Part shown: one piece after another, positions 16,593 through 25,664 of the stretch | Numbering within the stretch: the stretch's first letter is position 1 | How the letters are laid out: each line of letters opens with the position of its first letter | Origin: Promethearchaeota archaeon | GTDB lineage: Archaea; Asgardarchaeota; Lokiarchaeia; Sigyniarchaeales; SOKP01 | Direction of reading: 5' to 3' | Assembly: GCA_019894975.1 (NCBI GenBank) | Contig: JAGXNO010000014.1 | Location: 1 to 64,000 of the forward strand | DNA length: 64,000 nucleotides | The notes under the pieces: generated by a model | Databases searched by the model: none | What the model was told of the DNA's origin: nothing | What the model saw: the letters and a program-made list of their open reading frames with translations, nothing else | Program-made: the position numbers and the translations under genes

Positions 16593-17195
16593 ATGACTGA
16601 AGAATCAAATGAGAAAACGGAAAAGATTCAATTAGAGGGAATAATTAAAGAAGATAAAATTATTGTCTCAGACAAAAGAGGGATTGAAGAATTTTATAGG
16701 CCATCTTATATTGGAACTATTGAACAAGATAGTCAAGAACAAGACATTTTAGTTTTTGATGCTATGGAAGTTTTGCTCCTAATCGAAAGGCACAGAATAT
16801 TGGTTTGGGAGGATAATGATAAGAGCAAACAATTATATGATTTTGAAGGTTTACTGACTTACTTTACAAAATTTGACAATCGATTATGGCATAAGTATAT
16901 TATTTATATGGATTTAAGGAAAAGAGGGTATATTGTTAGGATGGGTTATGGTAATGGAATAGAATTTCGTGTTTTTAAGAGAGGTGCTGATTTTGAGAAA
17001 GATACTGCACAATTCTTAATATTTCCTGTATTTGAAGGTGATCCCATCGAATTAAGAGATTTAGATAAAATTTCTCGAGTCGCTTTAAGCTCCCGTAAAG
17101 ATTTAATTGTGGCAACAGTGGACAGGTTGAGCAAGCCTATCTACTACAGTGTAAAGAAATTTCAATTATCAAATAAAGAGGAAAATAGCGAGTAG
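16593..17195 (+). CDS. tRNA-splicing endonuclease family protein, apparently without catalytic Tyr and His
   Basis: A 200-residue protein with the two-domain archaeal EndA layout. The N-terminal domain has FDAMEVLLLIERHRILVW; the C-terminal domain has LRKRGYIVRMGYGNGIEFRV, a central segment and SRVALSSRKDLIVATVD. In active subunits the C-terminal domain reads FRVY, ten residues, then H-x-x-Y-L-V, with a later lysine. Here the tyrosine position is Phe (FRVFKRG), the histidine position ten residues on is Thr (TAQFLIFPV), and the lysine survives (SSRKDL). This pattern matches the structural subunits of heteromeric enzymes. It may pair with a catalytic subunit encoded elsewhere. A PIN-ATPase gene follows after four bases. 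Confidence 0.8.
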   Translation: MTEESNEKTEKIQLEGIIKEDKIIVSDKRGIEEFYRPSYIGTIEQDSQEQDILVFDAMEVLLLIERHRILVWEDNDKSKQLYDFEGLLTYFTKFDNRLWHKYIIYMDLRKRGYIVRMGYGNGIEFRVFKRGADFEKDTAQFLIFPVFEGDPIELRDLDKISRVALSSRKDLIVATVDRLSKPIYYSVKKFQLSNKEENSE

Positions 17196-17199
17196 GGTA

Positions 17200-18858
17200 A
17201 TGCAGGATAAGTTTGTATGTGATACATCTGTTATCTTCAACGGATCGATTCTCGATTTAATTGAGAAGGGAGAATTAGGGGAATATCCTGAAATACTAAT
17301 TTCTAATATTGTTGTCGCGGAAATTGAATATAGGACAAATATTCATAAGGAAATCGGATTTTATGGGTTAAATGTTCTTAAAGAGTTACGTAAGCTAAAT
17401 GATGAGAAGGTAATTAAATTAGAAATAGTAGGAAATCGTCCTACTAGAGAGGAAATTAAAATGGCACCAGGAGGAGAACTCGATGCTCTTATTAGAGATA
17501 CTGCTCTAGAAAATAACGCAGTAATTATTACAGCAGACAGAATCCAAGGAGATGTAGGAGTATTTGAAGGTTTAGAGGTTTTTTATGTAAAAGAAAGAGC
17601 AATCTATAAGCCAAAAGAACCGCTTTCCCTAAAGTTACTTGAATACTTTGATGATAAAACAATGAGTGTTCATCTTAAAAGAAATCTTCCACCATATGCC
17701 AAGAAAGGATCACCTGGAAACTGGCTTCTTCAGAAAATTGATGAGCAAATAATAAGCCCTAAACTGATAGAAGATATTGCTCTTGAAGTAATAGAAAATG
17801 TAAGGGAAGATGATCGCTCTTTTATTGAAATTGAAAAAATGGGCGCCGTTGTTGCCCAATTACGAGAATTTAGAATTGTCATTACTCGCCCACCATTTTC
17901 AAACGATGTAGAGATTACTGCGGTTCGTCCACTTGTCAGTTTAAAATTATCTGATTATTCCATTGATGCTAAATTACAAAGAAGATTGGAGAAGGCAGAA
18001 GGGATCCTTGTATGTGGTTCCCCTGGAGCAGGTAAAAGTACGTTTTGTGCAGCATTGGCAAATGATTATTTAAACCAAAATAAAGTTGTGAAAACACTAG
18101 AAAGTGTAAGAGATTTACAAGTAAGACCTGAAATTACTCAATACACTAAGTTGGAGGGGAATCTAGAAAATTCTGCGGATATTCTTTTGCTAGTACGACC
18201 AGATTTTACTATCTTTGATGAAGTGAGGACTACAAAAGATTTTGAGATCTACGCAGATTTTCGTCTATCTGGTGTTGGAATGGTTGGTGTTGTTCACTCT
18301 TCTTCTGCGATTGATGCAATACAAAGATTCATTGGACGTATAGAACTTGGTATGCTCCCTTCTATAATAGATACAATAATATTCATAGAGGGGGGAGATA
18401 TATCAACCGTTCTGATAATTAAAATGACTGTTAAAGTTCCTTCTGGATTTAGAGATAGAGATTTAGCAAGACCGGTAGTGGAAGTAAGAGATTATAAGAC
18501 GCGAAAGTTAGAGTATGAAATATATTCGTTTGGTCAAGATATCGTTATTAATCCAATAGGTCCTAAAAAATCAAAATTTCAACCAGATAAATATGGGGAT
18601 CTCTCCTCTTTTAGAAAGAGTAAATCAAAACAAGAAAGAATCAATCTCGACCTCGAAGTAGGGAAGGATAAAATTATATTAAGAGCTGTTCCTTCATATG
18701 CGAGTCAAAATATTATTATATTTGCCAATAATGAAGAGATTTTCACAGGATCCTTAAGTAGAAATGGTGAAATTAACCTTTCACTATCAAATAAAGAAGG
18801 ACGACGACTTCTTAAAGAAATTGATAGAAAGAAGGATATTTATGCTAAAAGAAAATAA
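17200..18858 (+). CDS. PIN domain-VirB11-like ATPase-KH protein (archaeal PilT/PINc ATPase)
   Basis: A 552-residue protein conserved in archaea (COG1855 type). The PIN nuclease domain covers about 1-130 with acids D8 (CDTS), E41/E43, D95, D100 and D113 (TADR). The ATPase domain has Walker A GSPGAGKST at about 273-281, LVRPDFTIFDEVRTTKDF as Walker B and GVGMVGVVHSSSAID. The C-terminal 75 residues are KH-like (LEVGKDKIILRAVPSYASQN). It is predicted to be an RNA-acting nuclease/ATPase, possibly ribosome-associated. It starts four bases after the splicing-endonuclease homologue, so the operon points to RNA processing. Confidence 0.9.
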   Translation: MQDKFVCDTSVIFNGSILDLIEKGELGEYPEILISNIVVAEIEYRTNIHKEIGFYGLNVLKELRKLNDEKVIKLEIVGNRPTREEIKMAPGGELDALIRDTALENNAVIITADRIQGDVGVFEGLEVFYVKERAIYKPKEPLSLKLLEYFDDKTMSVHLKRNLPPYAKKGSPGNWLLQKIDEQIISPKLIEDIALEVIENVREDDRSFIEIEKMGAVVAQLREFRIVITRPPFSNDVEITAVRPLVSLKLSDYSIDAKLQRRLEKAEGILVCGSPGAGKSTFCAALANDYLNQNKVVKTLESVRDLQVRPEITQYTKLEGNLENSADILLLVRPDFTIFDEVRTTKDFEIYADFRLSGVGMVGVVHSSSAIDAIQRFIGRIELGMLPSIIDTIIFIEGGDISTVLIIKMTVKVPSGFRDRDLARPVVEVRDYKTRKLEYEIYSFGQDIVINPIGPKKSKFQPDKYGDLSSFRKSKSKQERINLDLEVGKDKIILRAVPSYASQNIIIFANNEEIFTGSLSRNGEINLSLSNKEGRRLLKEIDRKKDIYAKRK

Positions 18859-18871
18859 TGTAAATAATAAG

Positions 18872-19693
18872 TTAGAATTCAACCATACCTGATTTCTTTA
18901 ATAATATTAAAGCATCTAAAGTCCATATAGGTCTCCACCAAGGTAAGTTTTGATAAACTATTTTAAGGCCTCCATCGTCCTTAAGACCATTAAGAAAATT
19001 ACTTGCTTCACGATCTAACACCTCTTTATCCACATGATCGAGAGAGTGATACCAGTGTCGTCCAAATAAAAGATAATGTTCCTTATTGTTTTCAAAAATA
19101 CTTGGAAGTTGATTAATAATCTGTCGAAGTACTATTTTTTCCTCTTTGGTTTCTCCTAAGTATTTCAAATATACATAATAAGGATACTCATAGAGAGCAA
19201 ATTCCTCTGGAACTGAGCTGTTTGAATAAAAATTTTTAACTTTTTTAAAAAAAGTTGTATCTTTTAATCCCCATTTCTTAAGAAATCCTGATAGAGCAAA
19301 TATTCTTAACTCATCAGGACCACCCCACCATTCTTGAAAAGGATAATTACTCATGTTTTTGGGGGGATGAAAAATATATCCCTCTTCCTTCTGTTCTGTA
19401 ATAATCCATTGAAATAGCTGTTCTGTGATTTTATTATCTACATGTTCCAAAATATCAAGAATATACATCGCAGTTTCAGCACCAATAGCACTACTATCTG
19501 GGCATAATAGATCAGGTTCTAAGCCATTTCCAAATCCTCCATCAACATTTTGGTATGAAAGCAAGCTCTTAATAACATCTTCTTTTCTCCCTTCTTCAAA
19601 GAAATAGGAAAATAACTTACGTTCAAGAAGTCTTCCATTATTGAAAATGAAGTTCTTTATCGTTTTTAACAGATTATGGCTTATTTTTATCAT
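18872..19693 (-). CDS. Prenyltransferase/squalene-cyclase-like alpha-toroid protein
   Basis: A 273-residue soluble protein with the (alpha/alpha) barrel repeats of prenyltransferase-like proteins. The QW-like turn VIKSLLSYQNVDGGFGNGLE is near residue 40-60. ETAMYILDILEHV, QEWWGGPDELRIFALSGFL and GLKDDGGLKIVYQNLPWWRP follow. DxDD-type cyclase acids are not evident, so a binding or non-classical role is possible. It is convergent with the PIN-ATPase gene (14-base gap) and has the same direction as the sir2 gene downstream of its start. Confidence 0.7.
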   Translation of the reverse strand: MIKISHNLLKTIKNFIFNNGRLLERKLFSYFFEEGRKEDVIKSLLSYQNVDGGFGNGLEPDLLCPDSSAIGAETAMYILDILEHVDNKITEQLFQWIITEQKEEGYIFHPPKNMSNYPFQEWWGGPDELRIFALSGFLKKWGLKDTTFFKKVKNFYSNSSVPEEFALYEYPYYVYLKYLGETKEEKIVLRQIINQLPSIFENNKEHYLLFGRHWYHSLDHVDKEVLDREASNFLNGLKDDGGLKIVYQNLPWWRPIWTLDALILLKKSGMVEF

Positions 19694-19725
19694 TATAGCA
19701 TTTTAGGTATTTTTATTTTTATTCT

Positions 19726-20493
19726 TTAATCTAATATTGTCAATTTTTTTACTTTTTCCATTATTGGGGGTAAAACATCTTCAATTAGTTCGTCGAATCT
19801 TATATCTGCCACCGTATCATAAGGTGTATCACCTTTATTGATGATAATTAACTTAGCTCCACTTTGCTTAGCATATCCAGGCATATTTGCTGCAGGAGAG
19901 ACAACTAAAGAAGAGCCAACCACGAAAAAGACGTCACTTTGCTCAGATCTTCGAATGGCCTCGCTCAATTCATCATAAGGAAGCGGGTCGCCAAAATCCA
20001 CGATACTGTTAATTAGTCTTCCCTCACAATGTGGGCATTTTGGTTGACCTTCTTTGACACCAGCTTGTCTCATACCACGACCCCATTTTGCTTTATCCCA
20101 TCCTGCTTCTTCAAATAGTATCTTTTTATTACATGAAAGACATTTCATGAAAAATTGATTACCATGGAGTTCACTCATTATCTCAAAAGGGATTCCTGAT
20201 TTAGCATGTAACCCATCAATATTTTGAGAAATAACATAATCTAGTTTTTCCATCTCTAATAATTCTACTACTGAAAAATGATTAGCATTAGGTTCTGCTT
20301 GATCCCAAGGAACTTTTGATTTTGGGGGAGGCAATCCTTTATCTCTTCTAGTCCACAAGCCATCTGGACCACGAAAATCAGGTATACCACTACCGGTTGA
20401 ACACCCTGCACCGGTGAATACAACCAATCTTTCAGACTCAGCTATCCATTTTGCTGCTAGATCAATTTTTTCTTCTAAATTCATAAAAAACAT
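19726..20493 (-). CDS. cobB: Sir2-family NAD-dependent protein deacylase
   Basis: A 255-residue sirtuin that removes acyl groups from lysine using NAD. Motifs are VVFTGAGCSTGSGIPDFRGP, YVISQNIDGLHAKSG, ELHGNQ with the catalytic His, a zinc site CLSCNKKI / CPHCEGRL, IVDFGDPLP and VVGSSLVVSPAANMP. The frame allows two starts, ATG 20493 (MFFM) and ATG 20484 (MNLEEK). The second fits family N-termini better. The alpha-toroid gene follows 30 bases downstream on the same strand. Confidence 0.95.
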   Translation of the reverse strand: MFFMNLEEKIDLAAKWIAESERLVVFTGAGCSTGSGIPDFRGPDGLWTRRDKGLPPPKSKVPWDQAEPNANHFSVVELLEMEKLDYVISQNIDGLHAKSGIPFEIMSELHGNQFFMKCLSCNKKILFEEAGWDKAKWGRGMRQAGVKEGQPKCPHCEGRLINSIVDFGDPLPYDELSEAIRRSEQSDVFFVVGSSLVVSPAANMPGYAKQSGAKLIIINKGDTPYDTVADIRFDELIEDVLPPIMEKVKKLTILD

Positions 20494-20699
20494 TAAATAA
20501 AGAGGATATAAAAAGGTTTTTGAAATGCTTTAAAGGTGTTTGAATGGTGAAAATAAAGTAGTTTAAATATATTGATATAAATGAAAAAACAGTGGATTCA
20601 CTTGCCCGTTGTTAGAATTTGACATATAATGGGTTTTGCTTTAAAAAAGGTTTAAATAACAGATATTTGGTTACCTATTTAGAAAATTAGGAGTTGAGG

Positions 20700-21098
20700 A
20701 TTATTATCTCACAAGTAGTTAAATTTGATGAAAGTGCTCTTAAAACCATAGAACAAGATTACAAAAAGACTGTGTGTTCAGAGGTACAAGCGAAGTTAAT
20801 TCGCGGGATAGCACAAATTATTTGTGAATTCATAAATATTCCAGAACAGGCTATGAATGGTGCTGCTTTGAATGCTTTAAGAGAATGGGAATCCATAAAT
20901 GATAAAAACGTTAGCAAAATCGCAGACATGCCAATAGGAAAAAGATTAAATGCAGTAAAAGAAATCTTTAGTATTGGTAAGAGAATAATCAAGAAAATGG
21001 CATCAAATCCTAAAGATAAAAATGAAGACTTGATTGATATTTCTTTTGAAAGAGCTTTCAGGTTCTTTCTTAATTATTTCTATCAACATCAACATTGA
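20700..21098 (+). CDS. Hypothetical helical protein with apparent ATT start
   Basis: A predominantly helical protein of about 132 residues with no family I recognise: TVCSEVQAKLIRGIAQIICE, ALNALREWESI and ISFERAFRFFLNYFYQHQH. The nearest conventional start, TTG 20694, abuts the ribosome site AGGAG (20689-20693) with no spacer. ATT at 20700 is six bases after AGGAG and gives xIISQVVKFDES, so I chose it. It overlaps the end of the convergent PHP gene by ten bases. Confidence 0.6.
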   Translation: MIISQVVKFDESALKTIEQDYKKTVCSEVQAKLIRGIAQIICEFINIPEQAMNGAALNALREWESINDKNVSKIADMPIGKRLNAVKEIFSIGKRIIKKMASNPKDKNEDLIDISFERAFRFFLNYFYQHQH

Positions 21099-21826
21099 GA
21101 TTTATTAATTATCTGACTTATCAGATTCTGGTAATTGTCTTCTAAATTGTAATAAAAGATCATTTCTTCTGGTTCTTCAATATCATTTAAACTAGTGATG
21201 TTATGCGAATCACATCCCATAGCAACAAGCACCTTTCCTTTTCTTAACTCCTCGAAAAATAATTGGTTTTTACGTGCATAATATTCAGGATACCTTGAGT
21301 TGAATTCAAAATAAATATTATTTTCTTTAAGAAAAGAAATTAGAATATCAAGATTATCATAAATGAAATAGGATGGATCGAAATGAGCTAAACCCAAAAT
21401 GGGAAAATCACTCAAATCGTTTGAAATTTTTTTCCAATAAGTTAGTATGTTCCTTAAAAATGCGAGAGTTTCCACATTTTCAAGATATTCAAATATTATG
21501 AGATCAAAATTTGCAGGTTTAATCTTTCTAATAAACTGTTCAGAACTCGAAAGATCAACCTCAAGACCTTTAAGAATTCTTAATTTTTTTTTTTTATCTC
21601 TTAGATAATTTTGACAAAGTGTTATCTCTGTCAAATATTCCGAGATTTTGTCCTCATTCTTTAATTTTGAAACCCATTCTTTCCAGGAATCTGTGAAATG
21701 ATCTGTAATGGCAATGTAATCTAAATCGGATCTTAAAGCTCTTCCAACGATTTCTTTTATACTATTTTTTCCGTCAGAAAAATTTGAGTGAATATGAAGA
21801 TTAATTTGAGGGTGAAGATTTTTCAT
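21089..21826 (-). CDS. PHP-domain metal-dependent phosphoesterase
   Basis: A 245-residue PHP-fold protein. The N-terminal metal motifs are INLHIHSNFSDGKNSIKEIV and YIAITDHFTDSWKEW. ILKGLEVDLSS provides the next acidic ligand, GLAHFDPS and MGCDSHNI the late His/Asp ligands. The family includes histidinol phosphatase and polymerase-associated phosphoesterases; the substrate is not evident. The APC permease gene follows 38 bases downstream of it in the opposite reading order on the same strand. Confidence 0.85.
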   Translation of the reverse strand: MKNLHPQINLHIHSNFSDGKNSIKEIVGRALRSDLDYIAITDHFTDSWKEWVSKLKNEDKISEYLTEITLCQNYLRDKKKKLRILKGLEVDLSSSEQFIRKIKPANFDLIIFEYLENVETLAFLRNILTYWKKISNDLSDFPILGLAHFDPSYFIYDNLDILISFLKENNIYFEFNSRYPEYYARKNQLFFEELRKGKVLVAMGCDSHNITSLNDIEEPEEMIFYYNLEDNYQNLISQIINKSQC

Positions 21827-21864
21827 AACTAATTTCTCTTTTATGAAATAGATTATATCTTTAT

Positions 21865-23745
21865 CTAAATTCCAAGTGTTTTGGTTTCTCGATTTAAATA
21901 TAGACTAAATATACCACTGAATAATAAAATTATACCGAAAAATAATAAAACCGAATTGAAAAGAAACTCTGCTGTTTTTTCTAGGATTACGTCACTACCA
22001 ATGGTGATACTTTGTATAGAAATAATATCTAAAATAAGTAAGGTGACTAAAGAAAAAATAAATAGTGCAGATGCGATTTGAATAAGACTTATTAATAAAT
22101 TAATGTAATAGATAAATTTGGATTTGATCCTTCTTAATTCTATTATTCTACCAACTCCTACATCTATAGCCACTTCTTTTTTATTTATTCTTTTTATGAA
22201 AAAATAGACTAATTCTTTAAGAGGAAAAATATCAAAGAAAATTGTACCACTTGAAAAAATGCAAACAAATATTAAGGCACGGATTAAAACAAAAGAAAAT
22301 ATGGTAGTAAATCCCTGTGTGGGAGATATTAATATACCTAAGTTATTTATAATCCAGATAAAAATCCCAACAAGAATAAGAGCAAAAAATTTTATACCTG
22401 CAAAAGTAAAGATTATTGAATGTCGATCTGCAATAGTCAATAGATAATAAGCAATCCCAATAACAAGAATAAATAGTCCTAAAAGAATGGCACTAGGATT
22501 TAAGGCAAATGATAAAATTAAACAGGTGGAACCAACAATTAGAGGTAAGTATGGAAAAAATGGGGCTTTAAATGGACGATCTAGTTCTTTTCTCTTATAT
22601 CTAAGACTAACAGCAGCAAAGTTCACGAACGCTAATCCAAAAAAATAAATAAATGTTGTTATATTTGCTGTGAAACCTACATTGGCGAATATTATCGCTA
22701 AAATTGTAAATACAATCGCGATTCCCGAAGTTATTATCAAAACTAAATATGGTATATTCGTTTTTTTGCTTGTTTTCAATAGTTTCTGAGATACATATTG
22801 ATCTCTTGCTAAAGCATGCATTACACTCACTGCTGACCCTAAAGCGACATTCATTGCAATGAAGGTCGAAATTGTGGCGGCTATACCCATTAGTAAATAT
22901 CCAAAAGGCCCCAAAACATCATTAAGAATCAAAGCTAACAAAATTGGAGATTCGTCGGGATTATCACCAATATTAATCATAGAAACGGTCGTAATCAATA
23001 AATAAATTAAAAGGGTTATTACAATCGCATAAATATTTGTTTTAGGGATATTTTTAGAAGGATTTTTAAGATCAGCATTTAAATAGGCTAAATTTGAAGT
23101 GATACCGGTAAAAAAAATAAAGAGAGATGAGAACATAAGAATTACCAGTAAAAAATTCGTGTCTGAAATTAAAAATCCTGTATCAAAATTCGAAGAATTA
23201 GTAATAGGGGCAATTATAAACCCAGATATAATGAAGATGCCAAAAATTATCAATAATATAATCGTGAGGTTAATTAAAGCCCTTAGCGCAAGTTTTTGAG
23301 TTCTGAATACAACAATAGTAGTAAGCAATATTGATAGCACCGCGATTACAATAGAAAAATTTTGCATGATAGGGGATGGAAAAAAGGCTTTAATAACCAC
23401 AAAAAACGCCTGAGCAGAAAAAGAAAATGTTCCGATATTAGCAATCCATAAGAAAAATCCTATTATAAATGCCAAGAAACCACCTAAGGCTTCCTTACTG
23501 AAGTTATAAGCACCTCCAGAAACGGGTAAGCTAGTTGATAATTCACTATAATTTAAGGCAGTGAAGAAAATTAATATTCCACCTAGAATTAGACCAATTA
23601 AAACACCTGATTGAGCTTGCCCAATAGCTGTTCCTAATAGTATAAAGACTGAGCCTCCAATTCCACAACCAATTCCATAAAGTATTCCTGAGGATAAACT
23701 TATCGTTCGTGAAGAGGTGATTCCTTCTCGTTCTTTTTCAATCAA
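21865..23745 (-). CDS. APC-superfamily amino acid permease
   Basis: A 626-residue membrane protein with at least twelve hydrophobic helices. Helix 1 carries the substrate-site glycines (LSSGILYGIGCGIGGSVFIL). LPVSGGAYNFSKEALGGFLA is the second APC hallmark, and ITSNLAYLNADLKNPSKNIPK is the loop after helix 6. After the twelve-helix core, about 480-626 adds two more membrane regions around a basic stretch (RRIKSKFIYYINLL), longer than typical APC transporters. It probably imports or exchanges an amino acid or amine. Confidence 0.9.
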   Translation of the reverse strand: MIEKEREGITSSRTISLSSGILYGIGCGIGGSVFILLGTAIGQAQSGVLIGLILGGILIFFTALNYSELSTSLPVSGGAYNFSKEALGGFLAFIIGFFLWIANIGTFSFSAQAFFVVIKAFFPSPIMQNFSIVIAVLSILLTTIVVFRTQKLALRALINLTIILLIIFGIFIISGFIIAPITNSSNFDTGFLISDTNFLLVILMFSSLFIFFTGITSNLAYLNADLKNPSKNIPKTNIYAIVITLLIYLLITTVSMINIGDNPDESPILLALILNDVLGPFGYLLMGIAATISTFIAMNVALGSAVSVMHALARDQYVSQKLLKTSKKTNIPYLVLIITSGIAIVFTILAIIFANVGFTANITTFIYFFGLAFVNFAAVSLRYKRKELDRPFKAPFFPYLPLIVGSTCLILSFALNPSAILLGLFILVIGIAYYLLTIADRHSIIFTFAGIKFFALILVGIFIWIINNLGILISPTQGFTTIFSFVLIRALIFVCIFSSGTIFFDIFPLKELVYFFIKRINKKEVAIDVGVGRIIELRRIKSKFIYYINLLISLIQIASALFIFSLVTLLILDIISIQSITIGSDVILEKTAEFLFNSVLLFFGIILLFSGIFSLYLNRETKTLGI

Positions 23746-23803
23746 ATCTAAATCATTAAAATAATCCTAATGTCATAAAATTTAATTTGAATACAGTTCT
23801 AAA

Positions 23804-25264
23804 TTATGATTTCTCAAGGTGGAATATTCCGGAAATAATTGATAGAATAGATCCAATTAAAAGGAAGACCACCATTAAAAAGGTATTTATATTTACTTCC
23901 CCTACGTCTATTAAATTAAAAAATATTCCTATGACCCAAATTGCAAAAAATATTCCTGCTCCTATTAATATTCCACCAAAAAATTTTGAAGCTCTATAAA
24001 TAGCAGATAATATTTCTAATCTATGAATCCGGCTTTCTTTATCTCTGATTTCCTTTTCTTGATTTTCTAATTCTTCTTTCAGCTGCTGAAGTATGAGACG
24101 AGAATCATTAGTACTACCATCAATTGCTTCTTTAGCTTTTCTTAATTTTTCATGATCGGATTCCATACGTTGTAATTTTTCTGTTATAGCATTTAGACGC
24201 TCTTCTCTTTCAAGATATTCTGTGTTTGATGTTTCTATATCTTTCTTTAGATCTTCAATCCTTTTTTCATTTATATCAATTAAATTTTGTTTACCATTTA
24301 GTTGTTCATCAAAAGATTCAGTTGAGTCTTTTAATTCTTGAATTCGAGATTCCATGTCAATTAATTGCTGTTGCTTATCTGCGAGTTGTACTTTATATTT
24401 AGCAAGAAGTTCTTCATATGTTTCTCTTTGTTTTTCCATTTCAGGAAATCCATCATGATAATCTTCGATTCTTTGTTCGACATCTTTTATCCTAATTTCT
24501 TTTTTATCAATTTGTTCTGTTAGAAGTTTCTTTTCCTCTTCCTTTGCTTGTATTTCAGAATTAGAATGTTCTAATTCTACTTTATTTTTATTAAGATAAA
24601 ATCGTAATGTTTCGTTTTCTGCACTTTGACTCTTTATCTTTTTCTCAAGAGATTCTGATTCTTCCCTTTGTTTTTCCAGTTTAGTTTCGTTTTCTAAAAT
24701 TTCTTGATTTAATTTGGATATTTTTCCTCTCAGTTCATCTTGAGAGGAAACTTTTTCTTTTACAGAGTCAGTAAGAACAATTAAATCAACTTGTCTACTT
24801 TCATATGTTTTGACTAATTGTTCATTATTTCTTAATAATTCCTTATACTCCTCATCTAGGTTATCTTTGCTCTCTTTAGTTATTTCAAATCGTTCATCCA
24901 AATTTTTCATTTCTTCAGTTCTTCGATTGTACTTGTCTTCAAGTGCCGAAATTGTCTCTTCAATGGCGGTTAAATATTCTTCTTTATCATCAATTTTTTT
25001 TGTTATTGTGTCAAGTCTAAGGTGTGCCTCTCTTAATTCTTCGCTTATTTCTTCTACTGGTTTTTTATCTTTTTCTTTCTCTTCTTCTGATTCACCATCA
25101 GTTATAGTTTCTGAGATATTTTCAATACTACTCTCAAATGTTCTCAATTTTTTATCGATCATATCTCTGGAATTTTTAGCTTTAGATAAAAACTCCTTAT
25201 CTATTCTCTCTGTATCCTTTTCTGGTTTAATTTCCTTTTCTTCTCTTTCAATCTCGTCTGTCAT
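23804..25264 (-). CDS. Long coiled-coil protein with C-terminal membrane hairpin
   Basis: A 486-residue protein. Residues about 1-400 are highly charged heptad repeats (long Glu/Lys/Leu/Ile helices such as LEDKYNRRTEEMKNLDERFE). The last about 70 residues carry two transmembrane helices: FGGILIGAGIFFAIWVIGIF and FLMVVFLLIGSILSIISGIF. It has no nucleotide-binding head, so it is not an SMC protein. It is predicted to be a tail-anchored membrane tether or scaffold with the coil in the cytoplasm. It stands alone, followed by the permease gene. Confidence 0.75.
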   Translation of the reverse strand: MTDEIEREEKEIKPEKDTERIDKEFLSKAKNSRDMIDKKLRTFESSIENISETITDGESEEEKEKDKKPVEEISEELREAHLRLDTITKKIDDKEEYLTAIEETISALEDKYNRRTEEMKNLDERFEITKESKDNLDEEYKELLRNNEQLVKTYESRQVDLIVLTDSVKEKVSSQDELRGKISKLNQEILENETKLEKQREESESLEKKIKSQSAENETLRFYLNKNKVELEHSNSEIQAKEEEKKLLTEQIDKKEIRIKDVEQRIEDYHDGFPEMEKQRETYEELLAKYKVQLADKQQQLIDMESRIQELKDSTESFDEQLNGKQNLIDINEKRIEDLKKDIETSNTEYLEREERLNAITEKLQRMESDHEKLRKAKEAIDGSTNDSRLILQQLKEELENQEKEIRDKESRIHRLEILSAIYRASKFFGGILIGAGIFFAIWVIGIFFNLIDVGEVNINTFLMVVFLLIGSILSIISGIFHLEKS

Positions 25265-25664
25265 AGTGTCATTTTTTGAATATTGGAAATAAAATATCTT
25301 TACTCATATAAAATTAGAATTAGAAATTATAATATTTAATTATTGCAGTTGCAAAATCTATTTTGTTCAAATAGTTTTCGATATAAATAGAACATTATTT
25401 TGCACATCAATTTATTCTTATGCATAATACTTATTTTAGCTATTTAAATTTTGATTTTTTTTCTTTTTTCTCTGTGAATTTGGATAAATTAAAGGGATAA
25501 CTTTAAATATTACCGATACAGAATTGAGACTTGGGATTTTTCTATCTCATTTATTATTGAAACATTGAGTTAGTGTGAATTTCAAGAGTATATGTAAATA
25601 TGTATAACTCTATTATTGTAATTCAATCTTAAAGGGAAACATAAAAGCTCCTATATGCTTGACC
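25265..25664. other. 400-base intergenic region with nested inverted repeats
   Basis: AT-rich, no open frame or tRNA. TGCAAAAT near 25349 and ATTTTGCA near 25394 are inverted copies, and CTATTT-TGTTC-AAATAG lies inside them as a smaller hairpin. The two genes flanking the gap are both read leftward, so it holds the promoter of the coiled-coil gene and the trailer of nothing recognisable. A structured leader is possible but unproven. Confidence 0.3.

Noticed and set aside
25349..25402. Nested inverted repeats as a non-coding RNA
   Set aside because: The arms are short and A/T-biased and no covariation can be judged from one sequence; kept only as a note in the gap description.
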